NCBI GenBank assembly: GCA_030427205.1
Contig: JAUHXC010000017.1
Location: 124,001 to 188,000 of the forward strand
Reading direction: 5' to 3'
DNA length: 64,000 nucleotides
Source: a bacterium
GTDB lineage: Bacteria; Myxococcota_A; Bradymonadia; UBA7976; UBA1532
Positions 49,801 through 57,327 of the stretch are shown here, one piece after another (within the stretch, counting starts at the first letter, position 1; the number at the start of each line of letters is the position of its first letter). The notes beneath the pieces were generated by a model. The model saw only the letters and a program-made list of their open reading frames with translations, searched no databases and was not told the origin of the DNA. Made by a program: the position numbers and the translations under genes.

Positions 49801-52297
49801 GCTGAGCGCCGGCTATGGCCCCGATCGGGCGCCGCTGGCCCACGGGCAGCTCTTGATGCTCGACCGGATCTCCGGCTACTGGCCCGACGACGGCGCGGCG
49901 GGCCTGGGTCTGATCCGCGGCGAGAAGGACGTCTCGCCCGGCGAGTGGTTCTTCCGGGCCCACTTCTTCCAGGATCCGGTGCAGCCGGGCTCGCTGGGCC
50001 TCGAAGCGCTGCTGCAGCTCTTGCAGTGCGCGATGCTCGAGGCGGGGCTCGACGCGGGCATCGCGCGCCCGCGCTTCCAGGCCATCGCCACCGGCCCGGA
50101 GATGGGCTGGAAGTACCGCGGGCAGGTGCTGACCCACAACCGGCGCATCACCAGCACCCTCGAAGTGACCGCAGTCGAGCGCGAGGCCGACGGGGTCGTA
50201 GCCACCGCCCGCGGGTCGCTGTGGGTCGACGGCAAGCGCATCTACGAGGCCGACGGGCTGGCGATGCGTATCGTCTCGGGGCCGCTCGCCGACGCGCCGG
50301 GCGCGGGCCCGGACAGCGTGACGCTCGACCCCGCGCGCGATACCTGGATCGGCGACCATCGGCCCACGTTCACCGTGCCGGCGCTGCCGATGATGAGCGT
50401 CGCCGACCTGCTCGCCGACGGCGTCGCGCCCGGCGAGACGGTGATCGGCCTGCGCGACGTGCGGCTGCGCGCGTGGTTGGTGGTCGACGCCCCGCGTACG
50501 CTGACCCGCGTGCGTGAGGGCGACGTCGTACGCCTCTTCGACGGCGACCAGCAGCTGGCCTCGGCCCGGGTCATCACCGGCCGCTACGCCGAGCCGCCGG
50601 CGCCGCTGCCGGCCATCGAGGGCGAGCCCGCGCCCGATCCGTACGCCAGCGGCGCGCTCTTCCACGGCCCGGCCTTCCAGGTGCTCGAGTCGCTGGTGAC
50701 CCGGCCCGGCGCCGCGTCGAGCCGCCTGCGGGCCACCGCGGCGGTGCCGGTCGGGCGGCTGCATCCGGCGCTGCTCGACGGCGCGACCCACGGCATCCCG
50801 CACGACGCGCTGCACCGCTGGCAGCCCGATCTCGACCCCGATCGGGTGGCGTATCCGGCGACGATCACCGCGCTCGACGTCTTCGGGCCGCCGCCGACAG
50901 CGGGCCATGTGCGCTGCGAGGTGCGCTTCGACGGCCTGCTGGGCGAGATGCCCACCTTCGCCATCCAGCTCATCGCCGACGGCCGCGTCTGGGCCGCGAT
51001 GCGGCTGATCGAGGTCTGCCTGCCCAAGGGCCCCATCGGCCGCGCCGAGCCGCTGCTGCGGCGGGGCTTCCTGCGCGATCGCCAGCCGGGGCCGAGCCTC
51101 TCGGTGGCCGATGGCGACGGGACGCTGCTCGATCCGGCGGTCGTCCGGGCGTCGGATTGGCTGCCGGGCACCGTCGAGGCGGTCTACGGCACCGTCGACC
51201 CGGCAGACATCGCCCGCCAGGAGCACGCGGCCCGAGCCCACGGCCTGCACCCGCACCGGATCTTCGAGCGGCTGCCGGTGACCCGCTTCGACCTCGAGAC
51301 CGCCGTCGGCGACGCGATCCGGGTCAGCGGCGACGGCCGGGGCGCGCTCGACATCTCCGCCGTGCGCCGGTTCTGGAGCGCCTGGTTCGACCGCGGCCCG
51401 TGGCCCGTCGAAGACCTGTACTACGGCCTCATCGAGCGCTTCCTCGGCCGGGTCGTGCTCGACGATCCCGACGGCTTCGCGGCCATCGGCGACCGCAGCG
51501 CGCTGTATCTGGCCAACCACCAGACCGCCGTCGAGTCGCTGCTCTTCTCCATCGTGACCGCCGGGCTGACCCGGGTGCCCACGGTGACCCTGGCCAAGAT
51601 CGAGCACCGCGAGACCTGGCTCGGCCGGCTCATCCGTCACTGCTTCGCCTACCCCGGCGTGACCGACCCGCGGGTGATGACCTTCTTCGATCGCGCCGAC
51701 AAGGCGTCGCTGACCGGCATCATCGGCGAGCTGGGCGCCGAGATGGCCGCCGGCAAGCGCTCGGTGATGGTGCACGTCGAGGGCACCCGCTCGTTGAGCT
51801 GCCGCACCCCGGTGCAGAAGATGTCGGGGGCCTTCATCGACATGGCGCTGGCGGTGGGCGCGCCCATCGTGCCGGTGCGCTTCGTCGGTGGCCTGCCCGC
51901 CGCGCCGCTGGACGCGCGGGTCGAGTTCCCCATCGGCGACGGGGCCGAGACCGGGCGGCAGGACATCTGGTTCGGCCGCCCGCTGCTGCCCGAAGAGCTG
52001 GCGCCGCTGCATTACGGCGAGCGCAAGCAGCGGGTCATCGACGGGATCAACCGCCTCGGCCCGTGCAACGCCGACGAGGCGCCCATCGCCGGCGATCCGA
52101 CGCTGGCGGCGGCGGTGGCCGACTGGCAGAAGCGCTACGGGGCCGACCACCCCCACGGGACGCTGGGCGCGATCTTGAGTGAGCGAGAGGCGATCACCGC
52201 CGAGAGCCGGCGACTGCTGGCCGATCCGCCGGCGGTCGACGACAGCCCCGAAGGGCGCTGGCTGGCCGAGCTGGCCCGCAGGCTCAAGCCCGGCTGA
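43859..52297 (+). CDS. pfaC: PUFA synthase subunit KS-CLF-AT-DH-DH-DH-AGPAT (PfaC with fused AT; myxobacterial Pfa3)
   Basis: A 2,812-residue protein. The ketosynthase (1-425) has Cys175 in VDAACASALYA and LLECHATGTS. The chain-length factor (~430-800) lacks the Cys (FTVSSGAGSGLVAL). The acyltransferase (~810-1130) has LGYSSGETNALL. Two FabA-like double hot-dog dehydratases follow, with motifs HQGHMPPGVLIESGQ (~1436), FDGHFHNDPCMPGT (~1643), an inactive-looking FENSGGVMPYAVLLE (~1850) and FRAHFFQDPVQPGS (~2030). A PKS-type dehydratase-like region (~2164-2310) comes next. The C-terminal acylglycerol-phosphate acyltransferase has LANHQTAVESLLF (~2549) and VEGTRS (~2641). The AGPAT fusion is a myxobacterial feature thought to pass PUFA directly to lysophosphatidate. 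Confidence 0.95.
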   Translation: MSFAPIAIVGRGCIVPDAPDPAALWRAVAAGRDLIDRAPAGRWRLDPARALVGADGDRRDRAWHDRGGYVRDFAFDPEGFAVPAAGLAGLDPVYLWTLHAARQALAEAGAVGGPRVAAVFGNLGFPSAGFAALAESHWLGGPAGDPRNRFHGSGPARLLETALDIGAAFCVDAACASALYAIKLGCDRLHDGRADLVVAGAVQAADDLFLHVGFTALEALSPSGRSRPFHADADGLVPAEGAACLALKRLADARRDGDRVLGVIRGVGLSNDGRGKGLLAPSPDGQARAIAAAWRQSGLDPRRCGLLECHATGTSVGDAAELQSSARVFAGHAGLPIGSLKSNLGHLITAAGAAGVLKVLGAFEAGVRPPTLHVDRPNPALGETPFRLLTAAEPWPADDLRVAAVSAFGFGGNNAHLIVSQDDPGIAETAPAPADGSVVVVALGARVGAARERAAFTEAALGERAIEPRIDGVDVDLVGLRFPPADLKQALPQQVAVLAAAREAMGATATPAARTGVFVGMEPDAEVTRYGARWRAADDDRDRLIPALRAPGVVGTMPNMPANRLSSQLDLHGPAFTVSSGAGSGLVALDIAARALRAGELDAALVGAVDFGCETVHRAACAAVGAPEPTGDAAVVLVLKRRADAERDGDGIYGALVDGPDGQMLGESDAGRALDARLGHATAAAGLVHAAAGLVGLAHRVAPGGDPLIEPTPTIGVQITGAPPMTFAAVEGRAPRHRRPPRIHTWAAADRAALLAAVRAGEPGGQGPARLAIVADDAQFADRTARAIAHLRDGGPAGPGVHVRMAPVAGQVAWVFAGAGAAYRGMGRDVLAALPGLGAVVRQSSARLLPGLGRFWGAGEGPGTTLEQLWGSSALCQLHAALSRDVLGLRPDAALGYSSGETNALLATGVWRDIDGLVADSEACGLFERDLSGRFEAVGGAWACWAVRAPLEVVRDALAGHSSVHLAIEHGPDDGVIAGRPEACAAVVERLGPNRCRQLDYTVAVHVPELAAVRDRWLDLHRRPTHPTPVRIYGNAHHGAYTPGSEACARAILEQADRPLVLPPTIEAAWADGVRIFVEHGPQSHCTRWIRRIIGERDGLAVAYDQRGRGVEATLDAVAALWSAGVDVDLQRLDAALGRAPEAPPTRSMTLPGHWPAVAPPTSEPPLPAASRPAQAAPAPESTMTVEVMAPAPSLPPSLMASAALAAPPSPSPTAPSSPSAAPPEPAAPAAEPTAPAAEANPVVAAWRRQIEQLAHAHEAFLARQQDVHGRFLAQRADATRVLLSAVSDAGLTGDVAEYAPASAAPAVVPTPPPAVAPAPTPSTLAPVAAPASPERPAAPPRTPAPPKAPAPAVETRAPVGPTFDRDALIVHAGGRISRLFGPAFAAQDARARQVRMPLPPLLLADRVVGIDAEPASMGTGTIWTETDVTRDAWYLHQGHMPPGVLIESGQADLMLISYLGVDLNVPADRVYRLLGCTLRYHGDLPRFDETLRFDIHIDGHAAHGDVRLFFFHYDCQNGDRPQLSVRDGQAGFFTDAELAESAGCLWTPAEQEIVAKPRLDRPTVRCTRTAFDAEQVAAFAAGETHACFGPGFEKARSHVRSPRIQGGRMQLFDRVTDLAIEGGPWGRGYLRAEMTVTPDRWFFDGHFHNDPCMPGTLMFEGCTQAMAFYIAALGYTLDRDGWRFRPVPELDYALQCRGQVTPESRLLVTEVFVEEVVDGPHPTLYADLLCTVDGLKAFHARRVAIELVPAWPLDARPELLEIPEHPGPIAEVDGFRFDYASLLACAWGRPSDAFGPMYARFDGPQRVARLPGPPYHFLSRVARVKGEIGVMQAGAEVEVHYDVPESAWYFENSGGVMPYAVLLEAVLQPCGWLASYVGSALTVDGELGFRNLDGKGVVHREIGPGAGTLVTRVKLESVSATGGMIIESFTVDCTLDGAPVYTLETVFGFFPPAALANQAGLAVSAEARAFFDRPVSRARELSAGYGPDRAPLAHGQLLMLDRISGYWPDDGAAGLGLIRGEKDVSPGEWFFRAHFFQDPVQPGSLGLEALLQLLQCAMLEAGLDAGIARPRFQAIATGPEMGWKYRGQVLTHNRRITSTLEVTAVEREADGVVATARGSLWVDGKRIYEADGLAMRIVSGPLADAPGAGPDSVTLDPARDTWIGDHRPTFTVPALPMMSVADLLADGVAPGETVIGLRDVRLRAWLVVDAPRTLTRVREGDVVRLFDGDQQLASARVITGRYAEPPAPLPAIEGEPAPDPYASGALFHGPAFQVLESLVTRPGAASSRLRATAAVPVGRLHPALLDGATHGIPHDALHRWQPDLDPDRVAYPATITALDVFGPPPTAGHVRCEVRFDGLLGEMPTFAIQLIADGRVWAAMRLIEVCLPKGPIGRAEPLLRRGFLRDRQPGPSLSVADGDGTLLDPAVVRASDWLPGTVEAVYGTVDPADIARQEHAARAHGLHPHRIFERLPVTRFDLETAVGDAIRVSGDGRGALDISAVRRFWSAWFDRGPWPVEDLYYGLIERFLGRVVLDDPDGFAAIGDRSALYLANHQTAVESLLFSIVTAGLTRVPTVTLAKIEHRETWLGRLIRHCFAYPGVTDPRVMTFFDRADKASLTGIIGELGAEMAAGKRSVMVHVEGTRSLSCRTPVQKMSGAFIDMALAVGAPIVPVRFVGGLPAAPLDARVEFPIGDGAETGRQDIWFGRPLLPEELAPLHYGERKQRVIDGINRLGPCNADEAPIAGDPTLAAAVADWQKRYGADHPHGTLGAILSEREAITAESRRLLADPPAVDDSPEGRWLAELARRLKPG

Positions 52298-52323
52298 GGG
52301 CAGGGGAGCGCCGCGGGCGCGGC

Positions 52324-53679
52324 TCAGGCGATGAAGCCGTCGATCAGCTGCCCGCCGGTGATCTGCTGGCCGATGGCCTCGGGATCGTGGCCCAGCGCGA
52401 TACCCAGCGACGTGCCCACCGCTTCGAGGCTGTTCTCCGGCGCGATCTCGCCGCCGTCGGCCGCCGGGATGGGCTGGCTCTGGGCCGCGCCGGCGATGAC
52501 CTCGACGCTGCCGTAGACCCCGCCGCGCACCCGCGGGCCGAACGCGATCATCACCCCGTGGTTGCGGTTGTGGTCGCGCCCGCCGGCCGTATTGCGCATC
52601 AGCCGCCGCCCGAAGACGTTGAGCAACCCGAAGGTCACGTCGTCCTCGATGCCCGCGGCCACCAGCCCGTTCCAGAAGTCGCCGATGGCCGCCACGCCGG
52701 CGGTCGTCTGTGCGGTCTCGTCGGTCAGCTCGCTGTCCTGGTGGTTGTCGCCGCCGAACGGGATGCGCACCGTCATCACCGGCGCCACCCGCGCCGCCGC
52801 CAGGATCGCCGCGGTCGCCAGCTGGTGCTCGGCGCCGTCGACGACGTCTTCCCCGAACTCGAGCGCCGCGAGCTGCGCGCCGAGCCCTTCGCCGAGCTGC
52901 CGGGCCTGCTCGCCGCTGCGGATATAGCGATCGACGAACGACCGCTGCGCCGCGGTGCCGTCTTCGCGCAGGATGCGATACACCCGCTCGATGGCCTGAT
53001 CGCGCAGCGGGCGCAGGTTCAACAGCGGCGCCACCTCGCCGTCGGGCGGGGCGAAGAGCGCGGCGAGCTGCGACGGCGCCACCGTCTGCAGCGGCCGACC
53101 GCCGTAGGTCAGGTCCTCGCCGGTCAGCGGCAGCGGCTCGACCTGCAGCGTCGTATTCGGCGTGCCGGCCACCACCGCCGTCGTCAGCCCGGCGATCATC
53201 GACGCGAACATGTCGCCCGCGTTGGTGCTCGTCGAGCGCACCGACCCGTGCAGCCCCATCGTGCTGCGGTAGTCGGTGTGCGCCGGGCTGCGCGTCGCGT
53301 GGTGCACGAACGCCATGCGATCGCGCAGCGCGAGCGGCAGCGCGGCCCAGGGCGCCGCCGCCTCGGTGGGCCGGCCGCCGAGGGTCATCGGCGTCGGCAT
53401 CGCGAAGGCGTCGGGGTGCTGCGCGTTGGCCACGTAGCTGCCCGGGCAGTTGGCGTTGACCGGATCACCCGCCGACGAGGTCGCGAGCACCAGCGTCTGG
53501 GGCAGCCCGTCGGGCACCTGGGCCCGGGCGGGGTTGATCAGGAACTCGGGGGGCAGGCCGGTGGCCAGGCTGCGCAGCAGCAGGCCCGAGCTGGCGAGGC
53601 CGCCGACGAGGAACGCCCGCCGGCCGATGCCGCGATGGCGCGTCTGTTCGCGCCGCTTCGTATTCTGGCGCAGCTTCAC
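52324..53679 (-). CDS. secreted DUF1501/DUF1552-type protein with Tat-like signal
   Basis: The 451-residue product starts at GTG; the start overlaps the upstream gene's stop (GTGA). The N-terminus has a twin-arginine type signal (GRRAFLVGGLASSGLLL). The body has features of the DUF1501/DUF1552 group with repeated His-containing motifs (MAFVHHATRSPAHTDYRSTM, PFGGDNHQDSEL, RDHNRNHGVMIAFG). Such proteins are commonly encoded beside haem-containing DUF1588/1592-type proteins in Myxococcota and Planctomycetes; their biochemistry is unknown. It forms a two-gene unit with the dihaem lipoprotein. Confidence 0.75.
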   Translation of the reverse strand: MKLRQNTKRREQTRHRGIGRRAFLVGGLASSGLLLRSLATGLPPEFLINPARAQVPDGLPQTLVLATSSAGDPVNANCPGSYVANAQHPDAFAMPTPMTLGGRPTEAAAPWAALPLALRDRMAFVHHATRSPAHTDYRSTMGLHGSVRSTSTNAGDMFASMIAGLTTAVVAGTPNTTLQVEPLPLTGEDLTYGGRPLQTVAPSQLAALFAPPDGEVAPLLNLRPLRDQAIERVYRILREDGTAAQRSFVDRYIRSGEQARQLGEGLGAQLAALEFGEDVVDGAEHQLATAAILAAARVAPVMTVRIPFGGDNHQDSELTDETAQTTAGVAAIGDFWNGLVAAGIEDDVTFGLLNVFGRRLMRNTAGGRDHNRNHGVMIAFGPRVRGGVYGSVEVIAGAAQSQPIPAADGGEIAPENSLEAVGTSLGIALGHDPEAIGQQITGGQLIDGFIA

Positions 53680-55946
53680 AGCCCCACCCCCATCACGTCG
53701 GGCGAGAGGCAGGCCATCACGAACGCCGCGCGGGCCCCGTCTCGCTGGTTGAGCCCGTCGGCGACGGCCTCGTCGAAGTGCGCGCGCAGCTCGGCGAGCG
53801 CGGTGTCATGGCGCGGATGGCCCGCGGTCAGCCCCATCAGCCGCTCGACGATCAACGTCAGCGACGCGTCGACATTGCCCGGCACGAACAGCGGGCTGTC
53901 GACCCGCACCGCGACCGGCGCGATGGCCTCGCAGGCGGTGCGCGCGGCGGCGTAGTGGAAGGCGCTCGGCAGCGTCGGCTGCACCGGATCGGCCACCCCG
54001 CGGGCGAAGGCGTCGTCGGGCACCAGCCCGATCAGCGGCGCGACCCGCGGCAGCGCGCACAGCCCGTCGACGCCGACGCGGGCGTCGAGCATCGCGCACA
54101 GGTGCTGCCGGCGGGTGATGCTCACCAGCGGCCCCTCCGCGCCCCAGGTGGCGGTCTCTTCGAGGCCGGTCACCAGCGGCGACGAGAGCACGTCGATCAG
54201 CAGCCGATGGAAGTCGGGGTCGTCGCGGAAGCGGTCGGCGATGGCCACGAAGAGCGGGTCGGTCTCGTCGCAGCGCGCCGAGTTGGCGAAGAGGCAGACC
54301 TTCTGGGTCCAGGCGATGGCGAAGCGCGGGTGCTCGGCCAGCGTGCGGCCCAGGTCGGTCACGTCGGCGCCCAGGGCGCTGTGGCCCAGCAGCGCGAAGC
54401 CGGCCTGCGGCATCGGGTCGTAGATCGCCCCCAGATCGGTGCCCGCGAGGCCTATCTGCCGCTGGTAGCGCACGTTGTACGTGCCGGCGAAGTACACCCG
54501 CATCGGGTCCATGTTCTTGTGGCAGCCGTAGCAGGCGGTCTCGACGTTCTGAACGTGGTCGATGGGGATCGCCGCGTCGTCGGGCGTTGCCCGCGGCGTC
54601 GGCTCGGTCTGCGAGAAGCCGGCGTGCAGCGCGGTGAGCACGGTCTGGTTGGTCGTCACCCGGAACTGGTTGTCGACGTTGGTCGCCCAGTTGGCGAAGA
54701 AGGCCTGGGTGGTGAAGAAGCCCGAGCGCGGCAGCACGACCGTCATGCGGCCCTGCACCGCGCGCAGCGCCGGGATGTCGTAGAACGGGATGGCGTCGGG
54801 CCCGCCCGCGGTCACCAGCTCGACCATGCGCCAGTCTTCGAAGTCGGCCTCGCTCAGCGGCGCATCAGCGAAGCGCAGCTGGCGGCCGCCGTTGCAGCGC
54901 TGGCTCAAGAAGCCGTGGAACAGGTCGAGCAGATCGGCGGCCGGGATGCCCCGCGCGCAGCGGCTCACCTCGGGATCGTAGCCCGGCACGGCCCAGGTGC
55001 GCTCGGCCACCTGCTGCTCGAGCGGCGGGTCCTGCCCCTCGATCGCGGTGGCCAGCATATGCTGTTGCCGCCGCTCCGCCGCGCCCTGGTCGGCATAGCG
55101 CAGGTAGACCAGGTTGGCGGTGGTCATCATCCAGCGGCGGGTCGTCAATATCTCGGTGAACGGCGCGCCGCGCTCGACGATGTCCAGCGCGGTGCGCACG
55201 AAGGACTCCTCGATGACCCGCCGGATGCGCGGCGAGTAGCTGCGGTCGAACTGGATGCGATCGAATTGATCATCGGCGAGCACCGGCACCTTCTGCTGAA
55301 GCGCGATGGCCAGGAAGCCGGCCAGCTTGTCGCGGAAGCGCGGGTTCTCCGGTGACGTCCAGCGCTCGACCAGCGCCCGCATCGCGCCCGGATCGGCGGC
55401 CACCTGGGCGATCTCCTGCGCGGTCGGCGCCGAGCCGTCGAGCAGCGCCTTGACCTTGCCCACCGCCGCCTCGACCGGCGTCGGCTCGAACGGCGCCGGC
55501 GGCGGCTGGGCCGCGGCGACGCCGTAGACCCAGTCGGTCAGGCAGGCCCGCAGCTCGAGATCGGCCTGTCCGTCACGGCCCGGCGGCATCACCAGCTGGC
55601 AGGCATCTTCGACGCCGCCCGGCGGGTTCGTCGCGCCCACCGCCTGCAAGAGCAGGCTGCGCTCGGGCCGACTGGGATCGATGAGCAGGCGATCCTGGCA
55701 GCTCGCGGTATGCGCCGGCGCCCCGATCATGCGCGCGCCCAGCTCGGGCGAGGCCAGATCGAGCCCCGCGGCCGGGCTGACCTCCAGGTGGCAGTCGGTG
55801 CAGCCCTGGGCCGCGAAGACCTCGGCGACGCAGTCCGGATCGGGCGGGTTCGGATCGGGCGTCGTCGGCTCGCAGCCCAACGCCCACAGCGCCAGACCGG
55901 CGAGCAGCGGCGACCCCGCTCGTCGTGGATGGCAGATCTCTCGCAT
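53676..55946 (-). CDS. dihaem c-type cytochrome lipoprotein (DUF1588/DUF1592-like)
   Basis: 756 residues from the ATG at 55946, which has GGAGGAG upstream; the frame continues to 56033 but without homology. The lipobox is LWALGC. Two haem c motifs are seen: GCTDCHLEVSPAAGLDL near the N-terminus (~48-53) and ACYGCHKNMDP near 470. The order (N-terminal cytochrome domain, central helical region with DKLAGFLAIALQQKVP, later YGCHKNMDPMRVYFAGTYN) resembles proteins with DUF1592/1588/1585 modules. It is likely in the cell envelope and redox-active. It is co-transcribed with the DUF1501/1552-type gene. A Cys-rich end may add disulfides. Confidence 0.8.
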   Translation of the reverse strand: MREICHPRRAGSPLLAGLALWALGCEPTTPDPNPPDPDCVAEVFAAQGCTDCHLEVSPAAGLDLASPELGARMIGAPAHTASCQDRLLIDPSRPERSLLLQAVGATNPPGGVEDACQLVMPPGRDGQADLELRACLTDWVYGVAAAQPPPAPFEPTPVEAAVGKVKALLDGSAPTAQEIAQVAADPGAMRALVERWTSPENPRFRDKLAGFLAIALQQKVPVLADDQFDRIQFDRSYSPRIRRVIEESFVRTALDIVERGAPFTEILTTRRWMMTTANLVYLRYADQGAAERRQQHMLATAIEGQDPPLEQQVAERTWAVPGYDPEVSRCARGIPAADLLDLFHGFLSQRCNGGRQLRFADAPLSEADFEDWRMVELVTAGGPDAIPFYDIPALRAVQGRMTVVLPRSGFFTTQAFFANWATNVDNQFRVTTNQTVLTALHAGFSQTEPTPRATPDDAAIPIDHVQNVETACYGCHKNMDPMRVYFAGTYNVRYQRQIGLAGTDLGAIYDPMPQAGFALLGHSALGADVTDLGRTLAEHPRFAIAWTQKVCLFANSARCDETDPLFVAIADRFRDDPDFHRLLIDVLSSPLVTGLEETATWGAEGPLVSITRRQHLCAMLDARVGVDGLCALPRVAPLIGLVPDDAFARGVADPVQPTLPSAFHYAAARTACEAIAPVAVRVDSPLFVPGNVDASLTLIVERLMGLTAGHPRHDTALAELRAHFDEAVADGLNQRDGARAAFVMACLSPDVMGVGL

Positions 55947-56126
55947 GGCTCCTCCCTCCGGGGGCATGCCCCGACAGACGCCCGCGACGGCCGCCGGCTC
56001 ATCCGACCGGCGCCGCGGGCGCGCGCTCCCCACGATCCCATTTCAGGGGCCGTGCCAGCTCGGGATTCGCGCCGTCGGCCCGCGTTCTGACCGATTGGTT
56101 GCGCGCAGCGGCCCGTGCGGACCGCT

Positions 56127-56138
56127 CGGACCGGTCCG
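56127..56138. promoter_or_regulatory. 12-bp perfect palindrome CGGACCGGTCCG
   Basis: It lies in the 227-base gap between the cytochrome gene start and the CARF gene stop. A further GGACCG copy sits 10 bases to its left, so two direct half-sites plus one inverted half-site are present. It could be an operator for the cytochrome operon; otherwise the gap shows nothing. Confidence 0.35.
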
Positions 56139-56173
56139 GATGTCGCGTCCGCCCGACAGTGACGGCCCGATCG

Positions 56174-56956
56174 TCAAGCCCGGTTGGCGCCCAGCGCCCG
56201 CGGATCGAACTGCAGCTCGACCTCGACGACCTCGCCGTCGGTGCCCGGCACCGCGCGACCGCGCGCGTCGCGCTCCGCGGGGATGACGTACTCCAGGCGC
56301 CGCCCGCCGGTCGAGGCGGCCAGGGCCATCGCCGCGGTGAAGGCCTTGGTGCCGCCGGTGTAGTCGAGCACCAGATCGGCGTCGGGCCCCGCCGCGTCGA
56401 TGATGGCGTGCAAGGCGGCGTAGATCGCGCTCGGGTCGTGGAACGCCGACGGCGGCAGCTCGACCGCCTCGATCAACCCCGCCGGCAGCTCGAGGGCGCG
56501 GGCCTCCTCCCGCAGTCGCCCGAGCGACTCGAGCAGCGGCTCGCCAGGGGTATGCAGCGCGTAGACCTTGCGCACGACGGCCCGGTGGTGGCGCAGCGCG
56601 ATGAAGGCCGACTCGACCCCCGGACCGGGGCTGATGCCCACCACCACGATCTGCGCCGGCGCCGCCGGCTCGCCGTGGATGCGCAGCAGGTCGGGCTTCA
56701 TCCAGCGCGGCGAGAGCGTCTGCCGCAGCCGCCGCGCGAGGTGCGTCCGGCTCACATAGACCACCACCGCCGCCAGCAGCGCGATGCCCGCCGCCATCAA
56801 GAAGACGATCGCGTCCCGCTCGCCCCATTGACGCACGCTCCAGCGCACGACGGCCTGCAGCAGCAGCCCGACGCCGAACGCGGTGGCGAGGCCGACCCCG
56901 GTGGCGGCGGCGACGATGCCGTCTCGGGTCGCAGAGGTCTGGCGGTGCAGCGACAT
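56174..56956 (-). CDS. two-helix membrane protein with C-terminal CARF-like domain
   Basis: 260 residues from the ATG at 56956 (GAGGAG upstream). Two membrane helices (VGLATAFGVGLLLQAVVRW about 20-38; IVFLMAAGIALLAAVVVYV about 49-67) and a basic stretch are followed by a Rossmann-like domain (~100-255). That domain has strand-turn IVVVGISPGPGVESAFIAL, then KVYALHTPGEPLLESL, and the CARF hallmark DLVLDYTGGTKAFTAAMALA (~194-213). CARF domains bind cyclic oligoadenylates made by type III CRISPR Cas10 and switch on an attached effector. Here the attached part is the membrane segment. No cas gene, CRISPR array or cyclase is visible nearby, so its ligand may be different. The family call rests on the TGGTK motif and fold order. 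Confidence 0.78.
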   Translation of the reverse strand: MSLHRQTSATRDGIVAAATGVGLATAFGVGLLLQAVVRWSVRQWGERDAIVFLMAAGIALLAAVVVYVSRTHLARRLRQTLSPRWMKPDLLRIHGEPAAPAQIVVVGISPGPGVESAFIALRHHRAVVRKVYALHTPGEPLLESLGRLREEARALELPAGLIEAVELPPSAFHDPSAIYAALHAIIDAAGPDADLVLDYTGGTKAFTAAMALAASTGGRRLEYVIPAERDARGRAVPGTDGEVVEVELQFDPRALGANRA

Positions 56957-57048
56957 GGGCGCTCCTCGAAGCCGATGCCCGGACGGTATCAGGGCCGCCG
57001 AACGAGCCGAAGTCACCCGCGAGGCCTCAGCCGGCGTATGCTGTCGAC

Positions 57049-57237
57049 ATGAACGCCTCGAGCCCGCTCACCACCGCCGTCCAGGTCGCCCTGGCCATCT
57101 CCGTCGCGTTCGCCGCGCGCTCCCTGCTCGGCTGGCCGCTGGTGGCCTGCATGCTCGGCGGCGTGGTCGCCTCCTATCCGCTGATCACGGTTCTGGTGGC
57201 GGTGGGCGGCCTGCTCTCCGCCGAGCGCTCGGATTGA
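57049..57237 (+). CDS. small membrane protein
   Basis: A 62-residue, mostly hydrophobic protein with two likely membrane helices (TAVQVALAISVAFAARSLL and YPLITVLVAVGGLLSA) and a short polar tail. A TATGCT -10-like hexamer lies about 12 bases before the ATG. The gene is divergent from the membrane-CARF gene (92-base gap), so they may share control. No family recognised. Confidence 0.55.
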   Translation: MNASSPLTTAVQVALAISVAFAARSLLGWPLVACMLGGVVASYPLITVLVAVGGLLSAERSD

Positions 57238-57327
57238 GGGGGCAGGCTTCGAGGATGGCCCTCGCGTCGAACGCGATCCCTGCGACGGCTGCTCTCGACA
57301 GGGGCTGCGGGCGGTGAGGAGCGATCC

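Noticed and set aside
43478..52156. An 8.7-kb open frame antisense to pfaC, and similar long antisense frames over pfaA.
   Set aside because: The plus strand has full, motif-complete PUFA synthase domains. The antisense products are Arg/Gly/His-rich with no recognisable domain.
52298..52323. A terminator hairpin between pfaC and the convergent DUF1501/1552-type gene.
   Set aside because: Only a weak GCCGC/GCGGC stem is present and no T-tract. Not distinguishable from background in such GC-rich DNA.
56174..56956. The CARF-like gene as proof of a local type III CRISPR system.
   Set aside because: No Cas10, Csm/Cmr, Cas6 or array in the window. The protein is reported as an orphan membrane-CARF instead.
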